This document shows, in pieces, positions 37,299 to 46,444 of a stretch of 64,000 bases of DNA. The DNA is from Fictibacillus gelatini DSM 15865 (GTDB lineage: Bacteria; Bacillota; Bacilli; Bacillales; Fictibacillaceae). Where the stretch lies: positions 186,001-250,000 of the forward strand of contig NZ_AUMP01000002.1 in NCBI RefSeq assembly GCF_000430745.1. Direction: 5' to 3'. The position numbers and the translations under genes were made by a program. The notes beneath the pieces are model-generated. The model did not search any database, was not told the origin of the DNA, and saw nothing but the letters and a program-made list of their open reading frames with translations. Within the stretch, counting starts at the first letter, position 1. Each line of letters starts with the position of its first letter.

Positions 37299-38378
37299 TC
37301 AAATGCCACCTCCTTCTTCATGAAATGTACGTTTTTCTTTTCGAATCGTTTTTAAAAGACTAATAGATCCGATTGTTGCCAAAAACACGCTGGCAATTAC
37401 GATAAACGTGTAAAAATCACTATCCAGGAACACCTTTACCATCGCATATGAGATGACAAGTGAAAATACAGGTGACACGATCCAAACTTTCATCATTTGG
37501 TTAATAATGCTTTTTTGCCATAAGTAAAATCCGTTCTGCGCCGTTCCGAGACCGATGATCGCTGATGTCGTGACCTGTGTTAGCGGAACCGGTAAACCAA
37601 AAATAGAGGCGATAATGACCAATATCCCTCCCGTTCCGGAAATGGCGCATCCTTCTAAAAGGGAAAACCGAGTTATCCGTTTTCCATTCGTCTCAAGCAC
37701 TTTGCCGCCAAAAAAAACCGCTCCTAAACTAACAAATAACCCGCCAACTAATGTTCCTGCGGATACGGACAACAATCCGGCACCAACTAGAGGGCCCACT
37801 GCATTAGCTACATTATTCATTCCAGCCGAAAATGCTTCAAGAAAGCCGGCACCAATAAGCAAAACAGCGAGCCAGCGTTTCGGTTGTTTTGCTTTCATCA
37901 CCGGATACGTTTTCTCAATCTTGCTAATTAATTTTGATGCACCGAATGCGAGCAAAAAAGCGACAACGGGGATAAACAGCCAGAAAAACATAACCGTTAC
38001 TAAATTGGTCAGGTATAAAGCTTTGTACGCAATTCCAACTCCCACTACAGATCCAACCGTAATTTCACTCGTTGATAATGGGATCCCAATCACATTGGCA
38101 AAAAACAGAGATACTGCCGCTGATGCAAGTATAATGACAACGATTTTGACCGTTAATAAAGATGATGGAACAATTCCCGATCCGATGGTTTTGACAACTT
38201 CTCCCCCGCCAATTGCCGCCCCAAGGAAAATGCCCCCTCCGCAAATCAAAAGGGCGATGGTTTTTCGCCGGACGGCACCCGCTCCATATGCGATCCCCAT
38301 TGACGCAGCTGCCCCACTTGCCCCTATATTCATCGCAAAAAAGAAACCTACCGCAAAAGCTATATACGTTACGATCAT
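37299..38378 (-). CDS. cysP: Sulfate permease CysP (PiT family)
   Basis: CysP is a membrane sulfate transporter related to inorganic phosphate permeases (PiT). It has 359 residues and about ten transmembrane segments. Repeat signatures of the PiT fold appear near the N-terminus (FFFAMNIGASGAAASMGIAY) and in the second half (FSAGMNNVANAVGPLVGAG). AGGAGAG precedes the ATG. It is placed between cysH and sat, as in the B. subtilis cysH operon (ylnA), which supports sulfate rather than phosphate as substrate. Confidence 0.94.
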   Translation of the reverse strand: MIVTYIAFAVGFFFAMNIGASGAAASMGIAYGAGAVRRKTIALLICGGGIFLGAAIGGGEVVKTIGSGIVPSSLLTVKIVVIILASAAVSLFFANVIGIPLSTSEITVGSVVGVGIAYKALYLTNLVTVMFFWLFIPVVAFLLAFGASKLISKIEKTYPVMKAKQPKRWLAVLLIGAGFLEAFSAGMNNVANAVGPLVGAGLLSVSAGTLVGGLFVSLGAVFFGGKVLETNGKRITRFSLLEGCAISGTGGILVIIASIFGLPVPLTQVTTSAIIGLGTAQNGFYLWQKSIINQMMKVWIVSPVFSLVISYAMVKVFLDSDFYTFIVIASVFLATIGSISLLKTIRKEKRTFHEEGGGI

Positions 38379-38394
38379 CGTTTATCTCTCCTGT

Positions 38395-39108
38395 TTACGT
38401 CTGATGCAGCCCACATTCCGTCTTTTCTAGAGATGCCCATCTTCCGGCACGTAAATTTGTTGCATCATTCGTTGGGAGCGTGCATTTTTCACATCCGATG
38501 CTCGGATATCCTTGATCATGCAATGGATTGTATGGAAGATCATGTTTATAGATGTATCTCCACACATCTTTCCATGTCCAATGGATTAATGGACAAACTT
38601 TGATGGATTTAAACTTTTCGTCTTTATTAATAAATTCCGTTTTGCTTCTTGTCGGTGATTGGTCTCTGCGCAATCCGGTGATCCATGCTGTACTGCCCTC
38701 GAGCGCTTTTTGCAGCGGAATTACTTTTCGCAAATGGCAACATTGATTCGGATTGGTCTTCCAGAGCTCTTCCCCATACTGAAGCGCTTGCTCATCAAGT
38801 GTGATTTCCGGCTCTACAACAACAAAATTCAACTTTGGATATTTCTTTTTCACCTTATCAATCAACTCATACGTTTCTTTAAAATGGACATTCGTATCGA
38901 GAAAAACAACTTTTGCATCATCCTTCACTTTTGAAATTAAATCAATAAGAACCATCCCTTCGGCTCCGAGACTACACGCATAAACGATTGATTTCCCGTA
39001 TTCGTCATACGCCCATTGAAGAACTTCGATCGCCCCTTTTGTATCATCTTCAAACGGAATTTTAAGTTGTTCTCCGCTCCAAGTATCATACGTTAATTGC
39101 TTTTTCAC
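38395..39108 (-). CDS. cysH: Phosphoadenylyl-/adenylyl-sulfate reductase
   Basis: CysH reduces APS and/or PAPS to sulfite with thioredoxin. The 237-residue form starts at GTG (39106-39108), about eight bases after GGGGAG. An in-frame extension upstream runs through the leader terminator and is not credible. The cluster cysteines Cys123, Cys124, Cys206 and Cys209 (QCCHLRK, GCEKC) are present, which marks the [4Fe-4S] type able to use APS. The catalytic Cys232 is in TECGLH at the C-terminus. Confidence 0.95.
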   Translation of the reverse strand: MKKQLTYDTWSGEQLKIPFEDDTKGAIEVLQWAYDEYGKSIVYACSLGAEGMVLIDLISKVKDDAKVVFLDTNVHFKETYELIDKVKKKYPKLNFVVVEPEITLDEQALQYGEELWKTNPNQCCHLRKVIPLQKALEGSTAWITGLRRDQSPTRSKTEFINKDEKFKSIKVCPLIHWTWKDVWRYIYKHDLPYNPLHDQGYPSIGCEKCTLPTNDATNLRAGRWASLEKTECGLHQT

Positions 39109-39135
39109 TGTGCTCTCTCCCCTTTGTTTTTTAAA

Positions 39136-39252
39136 CAAAAAAGGCGATCTTAACCTAATAGGATCCGGTGGTCTTCCAAGCCTATATGCATCAAATTGTT
39201 TAGTTCCCACATTAGACTTTTCGCCTTTAAATCAATTAGGTTAAAACCGCCT
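39136..39252 (-). promoter_or_regulatory. Unassigned leader element with terminator before cysH
   Basis: Between yezD and cysH an 18-bp stem pairs the 5' arm AGGCGGTTTTAACCTAAT (39235-39252) with the 3' arm at 39142-39159, followed by TTTTTTG. It closes over about 75 bases. Within that loop a second element, AAAGGCGA (39221-39228), can also pair with the TCGCCTTT of the terminator (39140-39147). The two foldings exclude each other, as in an attenuator or riboswitch. It lacks the SAM-I, T-box and lysine landmarks and I do not recognise its class. Confidence 0.6.
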
Positions 39253-39276
39253 CTAGTTTGTCTAGTCAGCGCAACA

Positions 39277-39423
39277 TTATTTAATTCTTACTTTTTCACT
39301 TCGCTCCAATTGAATGACTTTGCCATCCTGAACGACAAGTGTAATGGAGCCAAATTTCATCGTCTCCAACATCTCTTTAATTCGCTCAAAAATGGTTTCT
39401 GTATGCTCTTGTTTGCTCCCCAT
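39277..39423 (-). CDS. yezD: YezD family small protein (DUF2292)
   Basis: This 48-residue protein has its ATG at 39421-39423, seven bases after GGGAGG. The C-terminal half, MKFGSITLVVQDGKVIQLER then SEKVRIK, is the DUF2292/YezD signature. These proteins are commonly found by sulfur-assimilation genes; their biochemical role is not known. Here the gene is first in the sulfate operon, directly under the SAM-I riboswitch. Confidence 0.85.
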   Translation of the reverse strand: MGSKQEHTETIFERIKEMLETMKFGSITLVVQDGKVIQLERSEKVRIK

Positions 39424-39509
39424 GCCCATTCCTCCCAATCGATCTATTCGAATTGCTTTATTTAAACCGCAAAGAATAAGCTATTTCATCGAACCGAAAA
39501 CTTCGTTAA

Positions 39510-39662
39510 AAAAAAGAAAAACCTCCCATTTCGGAAAGGCTAAGGCAAAATCTATTTCCCTTATCTTTCAAAATGGCAACCATTTTGCTGGAATTGGCAC
39601 CTTACATAATCTGCAGGTTGCCGGGCATCATCGGGCCAGTTCCCTTTGCCGCTCTTGATAAG
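39510..39662 (-). promoter_or_regulatory. SAM-I riboswitch (S-box) of the sulfate operon
   Basis: The aptamer (39560-39662 on the minus strand) shows CTTATCAAGAG, GGGAACTGGCCC, GATGATGCCCGGCAACC, AAGGTGCCAATTCC and the closing GATAAGG, all S-box landmarks. A terminator follows at 39522-39539 (CCTTTCC with GGGAGG) and a long T-rich tail. SAM, reporting ample sulfur amino acids, should stop transcription before yezD and cysH. Confidence 0.95.
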
Positions 39663-39680
39663 TTTGGTTTGTTGTTTAAC

Positions 39681-39709
39681 ATTTTAATTTGTTCAAAATA
39701 GAAAGTCAA
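39681..39709 (-). promoter_or_regulatory. Promoter of the yezD-cysH sulfate operon
   Basis: TTGACT (39704-39709) and TAAAAT (39681-39686) are 17 bases apart on the minus strand, with the start expected about 10 bases before the SAM-I aptamer. Confidence 0.8.
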
Positions 39710-39741
39710 GTATTTCTATCGGATTTATTTTTCAAAATAAA

Positions 39742-39766
39742 AAAGTGTGACTTTTCGTCACACTTT
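39742..39766 (-). terminator. Terminator after pheT
   Basis: AAAGTGTGAC and GTCACACTTT form a 10-bp stem followed by TTTATTTT on the minus strand, directly after pheT. Confidence 0.88.
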
Positions 39767-39769
39767 TCC

Positions 39770-42193
39770 TTATTTACGCAATGTAGCGCCGAAACGTTCT
39801 TCAAGGCTCTTCAATACGTTTTCATGTGCTTTTAGAACTTCTTCGTCCGTCAACGTCCGTTCAGGGTCGAAATATTTTAATGAAAACGCGAGCGATTTCT
39901 TTCCTTGTTCCATCCGCTCTCCCTGATATAGATCGAACAAATTCACTTCTTTTAAAAGATTTCCGCCGGCTTCCTGAATGACCGTATATAAGTCACCCGC
40001 CGGAAGGTCTTCATCAATCACTAAGGCAATATCGCGCGTTACCGAAGGATAGCGCGGCAATGTGGAATAAACAGTCGGTTCTACTTCGGCTTCTAACAGT
40101 TTTCCTAAATCGAGCTCGAACACATATGTTTCGTTAATGTCCCATTCCTTTTGTGTTGCCGGGTGAATTTGGCCCACTAATCCAATCTTAATGCTATCGA
40201 GTTTAATAATAGCTGTTCTTCCCGGGTGCATTCCGCTGACGTCCCCACTCTCGAAACTAATCCGGGTGCTAAGGCCAAGTTCGGCAAACAGTCCTTCGAG
40301 TATGCCTTTAGCAACAAAAAAGTCGACCTTTTTCTTTTCCCCCTGCCACGGGTGTTCGTTCCACATTCCCGATAAAGCACCGGCAAGATAAACTCTTTCC
40401 TCAGGCAAATTAACCAGCTCTTGCTCTTTATTCACAAAAACAGAGCCAATTTCATAAAAGCCGATGTCTTCAAGCGCCCGATTTTGATTGTATAAAATCA
40501 CTTCAAGCAGCTGTGGAATGAGGGACAAACGCAATGTACTCCGATCTTCGCTCATCGGATGCGCAACCGAAATCGGATAAACATCTTCCTTCTTAAAAGA
40601 GAAACTTTTTGCTTTTTCCGGGGTTGTCAAAGAATACGTGACAGCCTGGTAAAGCCCCGCTCCTTCTAAATAACGACGAACCTTTCTTCGTTTCTCTTGA
40701 AATGGTGTCAATCCGCCCGGCCTTGCTTCACTTAACGGATAAGTGGCCGGAATACGATCGTAGCCATAGATTCGCCCGACTTCTTCCACAAGATCCGCAT
40801 CAATCGTAATATCAGGTCGTCTGGTCGGGACCGTTACTGTGAACGTTTCACCACTCTGTTCGTATGGAAGCTTAAGGCGGCTTAACTTTTCACCGATTTC
40901 ATCAAGGGAAATGTTCGTGCCAAGCAGTCCGTTGATCCTCGTTTGTGTTACGCTTACGTTGATTTCCTCAACGATGCGGCTTCCCGCTTCAACAATCCCG
41001 CTGACAACCTCTCCGCCGGCATAGGCCGCCATTAAAGATGCGGCCCGGCGAGCGGCATCATACACGCGGTTACGGTCAATTCCTTTTTCAAAACGGGTGC
41101 TGGACTCGCTACGAAGACCAAGGTCTTTTGAAGCGGCACGAACACGTTGGCTATTAAAATAGGCCGCTTCCAAAAGAATCGTCGTTGTATCTTGCTGAAC
41201 TTCCGATGTTGCCCCTCCCATTACTCCGGCTACAGCGACGGGCTCTTTACCGTTTGTAATAACGAGATGATTTTCGTTTAATTGTCGTTTCACATCATCC
41301 AATGTAACAATCTCTTCATTTTGTTTAGCACGACGAACGACAATTTCCTTCGAACCAAGACGGTCATAATCAAAAGCATGAAGTGGCTGGCCGTACTCAA
41401 GCAAAACGTAATTGGTAATATCAACGACATTATTAATCGGCCTGATTCCTGCAGCCATTAAACGGTTTTGCATCCATAACGGGGATGGTTCGATATGGAC
41501 GTTTTTAATGATCATCGCCCCATAGTACGGATTGTCTTCCTCTGATTCGATTTGAACGGAAATATAATCGGATGCCTTTTCGGCTGTCGGCGTAATTTCA
41601 ATGTCCGCAATCTTTACTTCCTCGTTTAAAATGGCGGCCACTTCATAGGCTACACCAATCATGTTTAAACAATCTGCCCGGTTCGGTGTCAGGCCAAGTT
41701 CAAGAACAAAATCCGTTAGATTCAAAAGTTCAAGCGCATCTACTCCAACTTCAGCATCACCCGGCATAATGAAAATTCCATCCGTATATTCTTTTGGAAC
41801 GAGCTTCGTTTCTACCCCGAGCTCTTCTAAAGAACAGATCATGCCGTTCGATTCCTCGCCGCGAAGTTTCGCTTTTTTAATTTTGAAGTTTCCTGGAAGC
41901 ACAGCCCCGACTTTTGCAACTGCCACCTTTTGACCTGCCGCAACGTTTGGCGCGCCGCAAACGATTTGCACCGGTGCTTCTTCACCGATGTCGACCTGGC
42001 AAACCCTGAGCTTATCTGCATTCGGATGCTGGACGCATTCTAGAACGGAACCAACGACAACCCCGGATACTCCTTTATTTAATGACTCTACTATTTCTAC
42101 TTCAATGCCGCTCTTCGTTATTTTCTCCGCTAATTCATGAGCAGAAATATCAATTTTCACAAATTCTTTTAACCAATTATATGAGACTAACAT
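39770..42193 (-). CDS. pheT: Phenylalanine-tRNA ligase beta subunit
   Basis: PheT is the large subunit of the alpha2-beta2 enzyme that charges tRNA-Phe. It has 807 residues. The N-terminal tRNA-binding OB fold (about 40-150, EHP-type region [19 protein letters not shown]) is followed by B3/B4 editing domains, the B5 domain, and a C-terminal ferredoxin-like anticodon-binding domain (about 715-807, [20 protein letters not shown]). It lies 14 bases after pheS, under the same T-box. Confidence 0.97.
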   Translation of the reverse strand: MLVSYNWLKEFVKIDISAHELAEKITKSGIEVEIVESLNKGVSGVVVGSVLECVQHPNADKLRVCQVDIGEEAPVQIVCGAPNVAAGQKVAVAKVGAVLPGNFKIKKAKLRGEESNGMICSLEELGVETKLVPKEYTDGIFIMPGDAEVGVDALELLNLTDFVLELGLTPNRADCLNMIGVAYEVAAILNEEVKIADIEITPTAEKASDYISVQIESEEDNPYYGAMIIKNVHIEPSPLWMQNRLMAAGIRPINNVVDITNYVLLEYGQPLHAFDYDRLGSKEIVVRRAKQNEEIVTLDDVKRQLNENHLVITNGKEPVAVAGVMGGATSEVQQDTTTILLEAAYFNSQRVRAASKDLGLRSESSTRFEKGIDRNRVYDAARRAASLMAAYAGGEVVSGIVEAGSRIVEEINVSVTQTRINGLLGTNISLDEIGEKLSRLKLPYEQSGETFTVTVPTRRPDITIDADLVEEVGRIYGYDRIPATYPLSEARPGGLTPFQEKRRKVRRYLEGAGLYQAVTYSLTTPEKAKSFSFKKEDVYPISVAHPMSEDRSTLRLSLIPQLLEVILYNQNRALEDIGFYEIGSVFVNKEQELVNLPEERVYLAGALSGMWNEHPWQGEKKKVDFFVAKGILEGLFAELGLSTRISFESGDVSGMHPGRTAIIKLDSIKIGLVGQIHPATQKEWDINETYVFELDLGKLLEAEVEPTVYSTLPRYPSVTRDIALVIDEDLPAGDLYTVIQEAGGNLLKEVNLFDLYQGERMEQGKKSLAFSLKYFDPERTLTDEEVLKAHENVLKSLEERFGATLRK

Positions 42194-42207
42194 GTGCTCC
42201 CCTCCAT

Positions 42208-43242
42208 TTAAGCCTTTTTGAATTGTTTTAAGAAACGGATGTCGTTCGTATAAAAATGACGGATATCATCAATGCCGTACTTTAACATCGCAATCCGTTC
42301 AGGCCCCATTCCGAAGGCGAATCCGGTATATTTTTTCGAATCAAATCCTGCCATCTCTAAAACGTTCGGGTGAACCATGCCCGCTCCGAGTATTTCAATC
42401 CAACCAGTCTGCTTGCAGATCGAGCAACCTTTTCCGCCGCATTTAAAACAAGATATATCCATTTCGACGGAAGGTTCGGTAAATGGGAAGAAACTTGGCC
42501 GGAGTCGGATTTTCCGCTCTTCACCGAACATTTTTTTCGCAAACGCCGTAAGCACTCCTTTAAGGTCGCTTAACCGGATATTTTTATCTACGACGAGCCC
42601 TTCAATTTGCATGAACTGGTGGGAGTGCGTCGCATCATCATTATCACGGCGGTATACTTTGCCCGGCGATATAATTTTAACAGGACCTTTTCCTTCATGC
42701 TTTTCCATTGTTCTCGCCTGCACTGGCGACGTTTGCGTACGCAATAAAAGATCTTCCGTGATAAAGAAAGAATCTTGCATGTCGCGTGCCGGATGCCCCT
42801 TTGGCAAATTTAGCGCTTCGAAATTGTAATAATCGGTTTCTACTTCTGGCCCTTCTGCAACGGTAAAGCCCATACTTAAGAATAGATCTTCGATTTCATC
42901 AATGACAGCTGTGAGCGGATGGCTATTTCCTTTGTTCACCGGGCGGCCCGGAAGCGTTACATCAATCGATTCTGCTTTTAATTTTTTTTCAATTTCAAGT
43001 TTTCCAAGTTCCTCTTGCTTCTGTTCAAGGGCGGCAGTTATAGCATCACGAACTTCGTTGGCAAAAGCGCCGATGATAGGTCGCTCTTCGCTCGAAAGTC
43101 TCCCCATCCCTTTTAGCACTTCAGTAATCGGTCCCTTTTTTCCAAGGTACGCGACTCGAATGTTTTGCAATTCTTTCAAGTCTTCTGTTTGCTCGATTTT
43201 TAAGCATGCCTCTTCTTTTAATGCCTGCAATCGATCCTTCAT
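42208..43242 (-). CDS. pheS: Phenylalanine-tRNA ligase alpha subunit
   Basis: PheS is the catalytic class-II subunit. It has 344 residues. An N-terminal coiled coil (about 1-80) binds tRNA. Motif 2 contains [20 protein letters not shown], and motif 3 is [26 protein letters not shown] precedes the ATG. It is first in pheST, behind a T-box leader. Confidence 0.97.
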   Translation of the reverse strand: MKDRLQALKEEACLKIEQTEDLKELQNIRVAYLGKKGPITEVLKGMGRLSSEERPIIGAFANEVRDAITAALEQKQEELGKLEIEKKLKAESIDVTLPGRPVNKGNSHPLTAVIDEIEDLFLSMGFTVAEGPEVETDYYNFEALNLPKGHPARDMQDSFFITEDLLLRTQTSPVQARTMEKHEGKGPVKIISPGKVYRRDNDDATHSHQFMQIEGLVVDKNIRLSDLKGVLTAFAKKMFGEERKIRLRPSFFPFTEPSVEMDISCFKCGGKGCSICKQTGWIEILGAGMVHPNVLEMAGFDSKKYTGFAFGMGPERIAMLKYGIDDIRHFYTNDIRFLKQFKKA

Positions 43243-43282
43243 AACATGTTCCTCCTTTGAAACACAATTTCTTTATAAAAAT

Positions 43283-43540
43283 AAAAAACCCCGTCCAAAC
43301 AAGGGACGAGGATTTCGCGGTACCACCCAAATTAACAATTCATTATTGTTCACTTCATTTCTATAACGACAGATTTGCCGGTCCACCCTACTTTTTCAGG
43401 CCATGCGAAAAGTTCAGGCGACAGCTCCGGAGTGAATTCAATAAGCTCGAGCCAAAGAAACGCTTTCAGTCACGGCATTTCCTCCCTGATTGGCGAGGGG
43501 TTATTTACTATTCTCCTTCAACGCTTTATTCCCTATTTAA
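43283..43540 (-). promoter_or_regulatory. T-box leader of pheST
   Basis: The minus-strand T-box core GGGTGGTACCGCG (43316-43328) is followed by a terminator (CCTCGTCCC with GGACGGGG, 43289-43311) and TTTTTTATTTTT. A stem-I region with an AGTA box lies upstream. A TTC triplet in the specifier-loop context (43434-43436) fits phenylalanine. Uncharged tRNA-Phe should permit read-through. Confidence 0.93.
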
Positions 43541-43549
43541 CTGTTTTTT

Positions 43550-43578
43550 ATTATATCTAAATCCAGTCATTGAAGCAA
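43550..43578 (-). promoter_or_regulatory. Promoter of pheST
   Basis: TTGCTT (43573-43578) and a perfect TATAAT (43550-43555) are separated by 17 bases just upstream of the T-box. Confidence 0.75.
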
Positions 43579-43626
43579 ATAAATTTTGACATCTATAGTA
43601 TTCTTTATCTAAAAAAACATGCCGAT

Positions 43627-44391
43627 TTATTTTCGATTCCGCTGTAATTCATATAGCAGTATTCCAGTTGCAACCGAAACATTAAGAGATTCCGCCTGAC
43701 CGTATATTGGTATGGCAACCAGCTCATCTGCTTCTTTCATAATTTCCGAGCGGACACCGCTGCCTTCATTTCCGATGACAAGGGCAAACTGTTCCGGTGA
43801 AGCCACTTCTCTCATGGAAGTCGCTCCTTTTAATGCAGTTATATAAACAGGGACACCCTCTTCTTTAAATGAAGAAATCCATTTTGATAAATGACCTTTT
43901 ATAACAGGCAGGTGAAACAATGATCCTTGAGTCGCCCGGAGAACTTTACTGTTATAAAGATCGACCGTTCCTTCGCCAAGAATGACTCCATTAAGACCCG
44001 CACTGTCAGCTGTACGAATAATGGTGCCTAAATTCCCTGGATCTTGAACGCCGTCCACTAAAAGAAAACGTCCTTTCGGTTCCAACGTTTCTTCTTCGGC
44101 CGGCATTTCACAAACGGCTAATATACCTTGCGGATGTTCCGTGTCGCTCAAGCCCTTCATAATTTTTCTAGTAACGACCCACGTATTTAACGCGTAAGCA
44201 TCCCAGGTACCTGGAAGTTCGAAACTCTCTTCCACAATCAAATGAATGACCGGTACATCATGTTTGATCGCCTCTTCAATTAAATGGGGTCCTTCAATTA
44301 AATATGTACGCGTTTTTTCACGTTCTTTTTTTGTATATAGCTTTTTCCATTGTTTTACCGATGCATTTTGTTCTGACTCAATTCGTTTCAT
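43627..44391 (-). CDS. ysgA: TrmH/SpoU-family RNA 2'-O-methyltransferase (YsgA)
   Basis: This 254-residue SPOUT methyltransferase has an N-terminal substrate-binding domain (KRIESEQNASVKQWKKLYTK). The trefoil-knot motifs are LVDGVQDPGNLGTIIRTAD, FALVIGNEGSGV and QAESLNVSVATGILLYELQR. The RNA target is likely rRNA; the exact site is not known from sequence. The ATG at 44389-44391 follows GGTGGAGGG; a longer reading of 39 codons upstream overlaps the sspI promoter region and is rejected. Confidence 0.92.
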   Translation of the reverse strand: MKRIESEQNASVKQWKKLYTKKEREKTRTYLIEGPHLIEEAIKHDVPVIHLIVEESFELPGTWDAYALNTWVVTRKIMKGLSDTEHPQGILAVCEMPAEEETLEPKGRFLLVDGVQDPGNLGTIIRTADSAGLNGVILGEGTVDLYNSKVLRATQGSLFHLPVIKGHLSKWISSFKEEGVPVYITALKGATSMREVASPEQFALVIGNEGSGVRSEIMKEADELVAIPIYGQAESLNVSVATGILLYELQRNRK

Positions 44392-44459
44392 AATTCCCTC
44401 CACCTTCAAATCTTTTCTTATTATATCTTTTTCGCCATGCATAATCCATTCACTGTTAA

Positions 44460-44486
44460 TGAAAAATAAAGTATAAGTACATACTA
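44460..44486 (+). promoter_or_regulatory. Sigma-G-like promoter of sspI
   Basis: CATACTA (44480-44486) fits the forespore -10 consensus. TGAAAA (44460-44465), 14 bases upstream, is an acceptable -35. sspI is known to be a forespore gene. Confidence 0.6.
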
Positions 44487-44523
44487 GAGAAGTACTGATT
44501 ATCTTCACGTAGAGGTGACGACT

Positions 44524-44730
44524 ATGAATATCGATTTACGAAAGGCCATTCTGGCAAATGTTTCGGGTAATAACAAACAAGAACTTGAAAGTACAATTGT
44601 TGAAGCGATTCAAAGCGGCGAAGAAAAAATGCTTCCTGGCCTTGGTGTATTATTTGAGGTCATCTGGAATAATTCCAATGAAACAAAAAAAGATGAAATG
44701 CTCGATACGTTGTCAAATGGATTAAAGTAA
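44524..44730 (+). CDS. sspI: Small acid-soluble spore protein SspI
   Basis: SspI is a minor acid-soluble protein of the spore core. It has 68 residues, and [36 protein letters not shown] and [10 protein letters not shown] match the family closely. The ATG at 44524 lies after GAGGTGA; a GTG three codons earlier overlaps that ribosome site. It stands alone, divergent from ysgA and convergent with ysdC. Confidence 0.96.
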   Translation: MNIDLRKAILANVSGNNKQELESTIVEAIQSGEEKMLPGLGVLFEVIWNNSNETKKDEMLDTLSNGLK

Positions 44731-44757
44731 AATCCCGGGATCTCTCCCGGGATTTTT
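44730..44757. terminator. Bidirectional terminator between sspI and ysdC
   Basis: AAATCCCGGG and CCCGGGATTT form a 10-bp stem with T-runs on both strands, between the two convergent stop codons. Confidence 0.88.
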
Positions 44758-44759
44758 AC

Positions 44760-45845
44760 TTAACTGAATTTAATTTCTTTTACTTTTTCGGCATTGAGAC
44801 GTTTTATCACTTCGACGATTAATTTTACGCTGTTTTCATAGTCATCACGGTGGATGATCGAGGCATTCGTATGAAGATAACGGGTTGCCACGCTCATCGC
44901 AAGGGTCGGAACGCCTGTACCTGTTAAATGAATGTTTCCTGCATCTGTTCCACCGCCTGGAGTAGTATCCAATTGATATGGAATGTTCAATTCTTCTGCT
45001 GTTGCAATGACAAAATCACGCAGCCCTTTGTGGGAAACCATAGATGCATCGTATAAAATAATTTGCGGCCCATCTCCTAATTTGGATAGCGCTTCCTTTT
45101 CAGTTACTCCCGGAGTATCGCCAGGAATGCCCGTATCAATAGCAATCGCAATGTCTGGTTCGATATAGTTGGCAGCTGTTTTTGCTCCGCGCAAGCCGAC
45201 TTCTTCTTGAACGGTAGCTACCCCATATACGGTATTCGCGTGCTTTTCTTCTTTGAGCCGGCGAAGGACGTCAACGACAATGGCACAACCGACACGGTTA
45301 TCAAAGGCTTTAGCCAGTAAAAATTTTTCATTTTTCATAACGGTAAATTCACAATAAGGGACAATCATGTCTCCTGGCCGAACACCGAATTCAAGCGCTT
45401 CATCTTTGCTCGTTGCTCCAATGTCAATAAACATATCTTTAATTTCAAACGGTTTCTTTCGCGCTTCAGGCGATAAAATGTGCGGCGGCTTAGAACCGAT
45501 GACACCTGGAATTTCTCCGTTTTTCGTCACTACCGTTACTCGTTGCGCGAGCATGACTTGCCCCCACCAGCCACCAACCGGTTGGAAGCGGAGGAATCCT
45601 TTATCGGTAATTTGCGATACCATGAAACCGACTTCGTCTAAATGGCCGGCGAGCATAACTTTAGGACCGCTTCCGTCCCCTGTTTTTTTGGCAATCAAGC
45701 TGCCAAGATTGTCGGTCACCACTTCCTCGGCATAAGGCTCAACATATCGCTTCATCACTTCACGGGGCTCGCGTTCGTTCCCGGCAATCCCTTTTGCATC
45801 GGTCAAATCTTTCAATAACGTCAATGTTTCATCTAACTTTGCCAT
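44760..45845 (-). CDS. ysdC: M42-family metallo-aminopeptidase (YsdC)
   Basis: This 361-residue protein is the same length as B. subtilis YsdC and belongs to the M42 aminopeptidase/glutamyl aminopeptidase family, sometimes mis-labelled endoglucanase. The metal ligands are visible in [36 protein letters not shown] and [16 protein letters not shown]. The substrate is unproven. The ATG at 45843-45845 follows AAAGGAG. It is its own unit. Confidence 0.93.
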   Translation of the reverse strand: MAKLDETLTLLKDLTDAKGIAGNEREPREVMKRYVEPYAEEVVTDNLGSLIAKKTGDGSGPKVMLAGHLDEVGFMVSQITDKGFLRFQPVGGWWGQVMLAQRVTVVTKNGEIPGVIGSKPPHILSPEARKKPFEIKDMFIDIGATSKDEALEFGVRPGDMIVPYCEFTVMKNEKFLLAKAFDNRVGCAIVVDVLRRLKEEKHANTVYGVATVQEEVGLRGAKTAANYIEPDIAIAIDTGIPGDTPGVTEKEALSKLGDGPQIILYDASMVSHKGLRDFVIATAEELNIPYQLDTTPGGGTDAGNIHLTGTGVPTLAMSVATRYLHTNASIIHRDDYENSVKLIVEVIKRLNAEKVKEIKFS

Positions 45846-46008
45846 TGGATTTTCTCCTTTCACATTTGTTATGTATAGATAAGTAGTATGTCCAAAAAAC
45901 TATCAGAGCAATATGAATTTTGCTCAAGTTTAGTATATCATGACCATGAATCATATCGCATGTTAACAACTTTACTATTTTACGCTGCATGAATTAAAAT
46001 AAAAAATA

Positions 46009-46031
46009 GAACCAGCAGTAGCAGCCGGTTC
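46009..46031 (-). terminator. Hairpin that may terminate minus-strand read-through
   Basis: GAACCGGCTGC and its imperfect complement form a stem, followed on the minus strand by ATTTTTTATTTT. It would end transcripts coming antisense through the 46055-46444 gene from the dUTPase gene. Confidence 0.5.
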
Positions 46032-46054
46032 CATTGTAGAAAGGAGGCTATAAA

Positions 46055-46444
46055 ATGGAGTATTTAAAAGAAATTATGGAGGCCATGAAATTAGCGTTGG
46101 AAGAAAACAACAAGAAACTTCTTGAAGAAATGGACAAACGGATGGACAAGCGTTTTGCAGAAGTTGACAAGCGTTTTACAGCTATTGATAAACGTTTCGA
46201 CGAGGTTGACAAGCGTTTTACAGCTATTGATAAACGCTTTGACGAGGTTGACAATCATTTTGACCAGGTTGAAAAAGAACTTCACGGTCGCATTGATTCT
46301 CTTGAAAATAACGTAACTAGCCAACTTGCAAGTATTCATTCGAAGCTTGATAAAGAAGTCAAATTTCTTGAAAGCCGATTTGTCAAACACGAAAAAGAAA
46401 TTTACAATTTACAGGAACGATTGATTTCAACAGATCAAGTTTAA
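46055..46444 (+). CDS. Hypothetical coiled-coil protein with tandem repeats
   Basis: This 129-residue, highly charged protein consists of repeats of the type VDKRFTAIDKRFDE (about residues 37-70). A longer predicted coiled coil follows (ELHGRIDSLENNVTSQLASI, EIYNLQERLIS). The ATG follows AAGGAGG at good spacing, so it is likely expressed. There is no signal peptide or membrane segment. The family is not recognised; the pattern is shared by many uncharacterised coiled-coil and phage-like proteins. It is convergent with the dUTPase gene, overlapping by four bases at the stops, and is absent from the B. subtilis order I recall. Confidence 0.75.
   Translation: MEYLKEIMEAMKLALEENNKKLLEEMDKRMDKRFAEVDKRFTAIDKRFDEVDKRFTAIDKRFDEVDNHFDQVEKELHGRIDSLENNVTSQLASIHSKLDKEVKFLESRFVKHEKEIYNLQERLISTDQV
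46163..46264 (+). repeat. 42-bp in-frame tandem repeat
   Basis: Two nearly identical 42-bp units (46163-46204 and 46205-46246, starting GTTGACAAGCGTTTTACAGC) and a partial third encode the 14-residue coil unit. The near-identity at the DNA level suggests recent slippage or unequal exchange. Confidence 0.85.

Noticed and set aside
39109-39210. A 34-codon in-frame N-terminal extension of cysH
   Set aside because: It runs through the leader terminator stem, has no ribosome site, and CysH homologues begin near the GTG at 39108.
39136-39252. The cysH leader as a second SAM-I riboswitch or a T-box
   Set aside because: It lacks GGCAACC and the S-box stems, and lacks GGGTGGNACCGCG; only the terminator-like ending is shared.
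43392-44508. A longer ysgA reading with 39 extra N-terminal codons
   Set aside because: The extra part overlaps the sspI promoter region, has no ribosome site and has no match in the family.
46163-46264. Short tandem repeats considered as a CRISPR array
   Set aside because: The units are contiguous, in frame and encode a coiled coil; there are no spacers and no cas genes.
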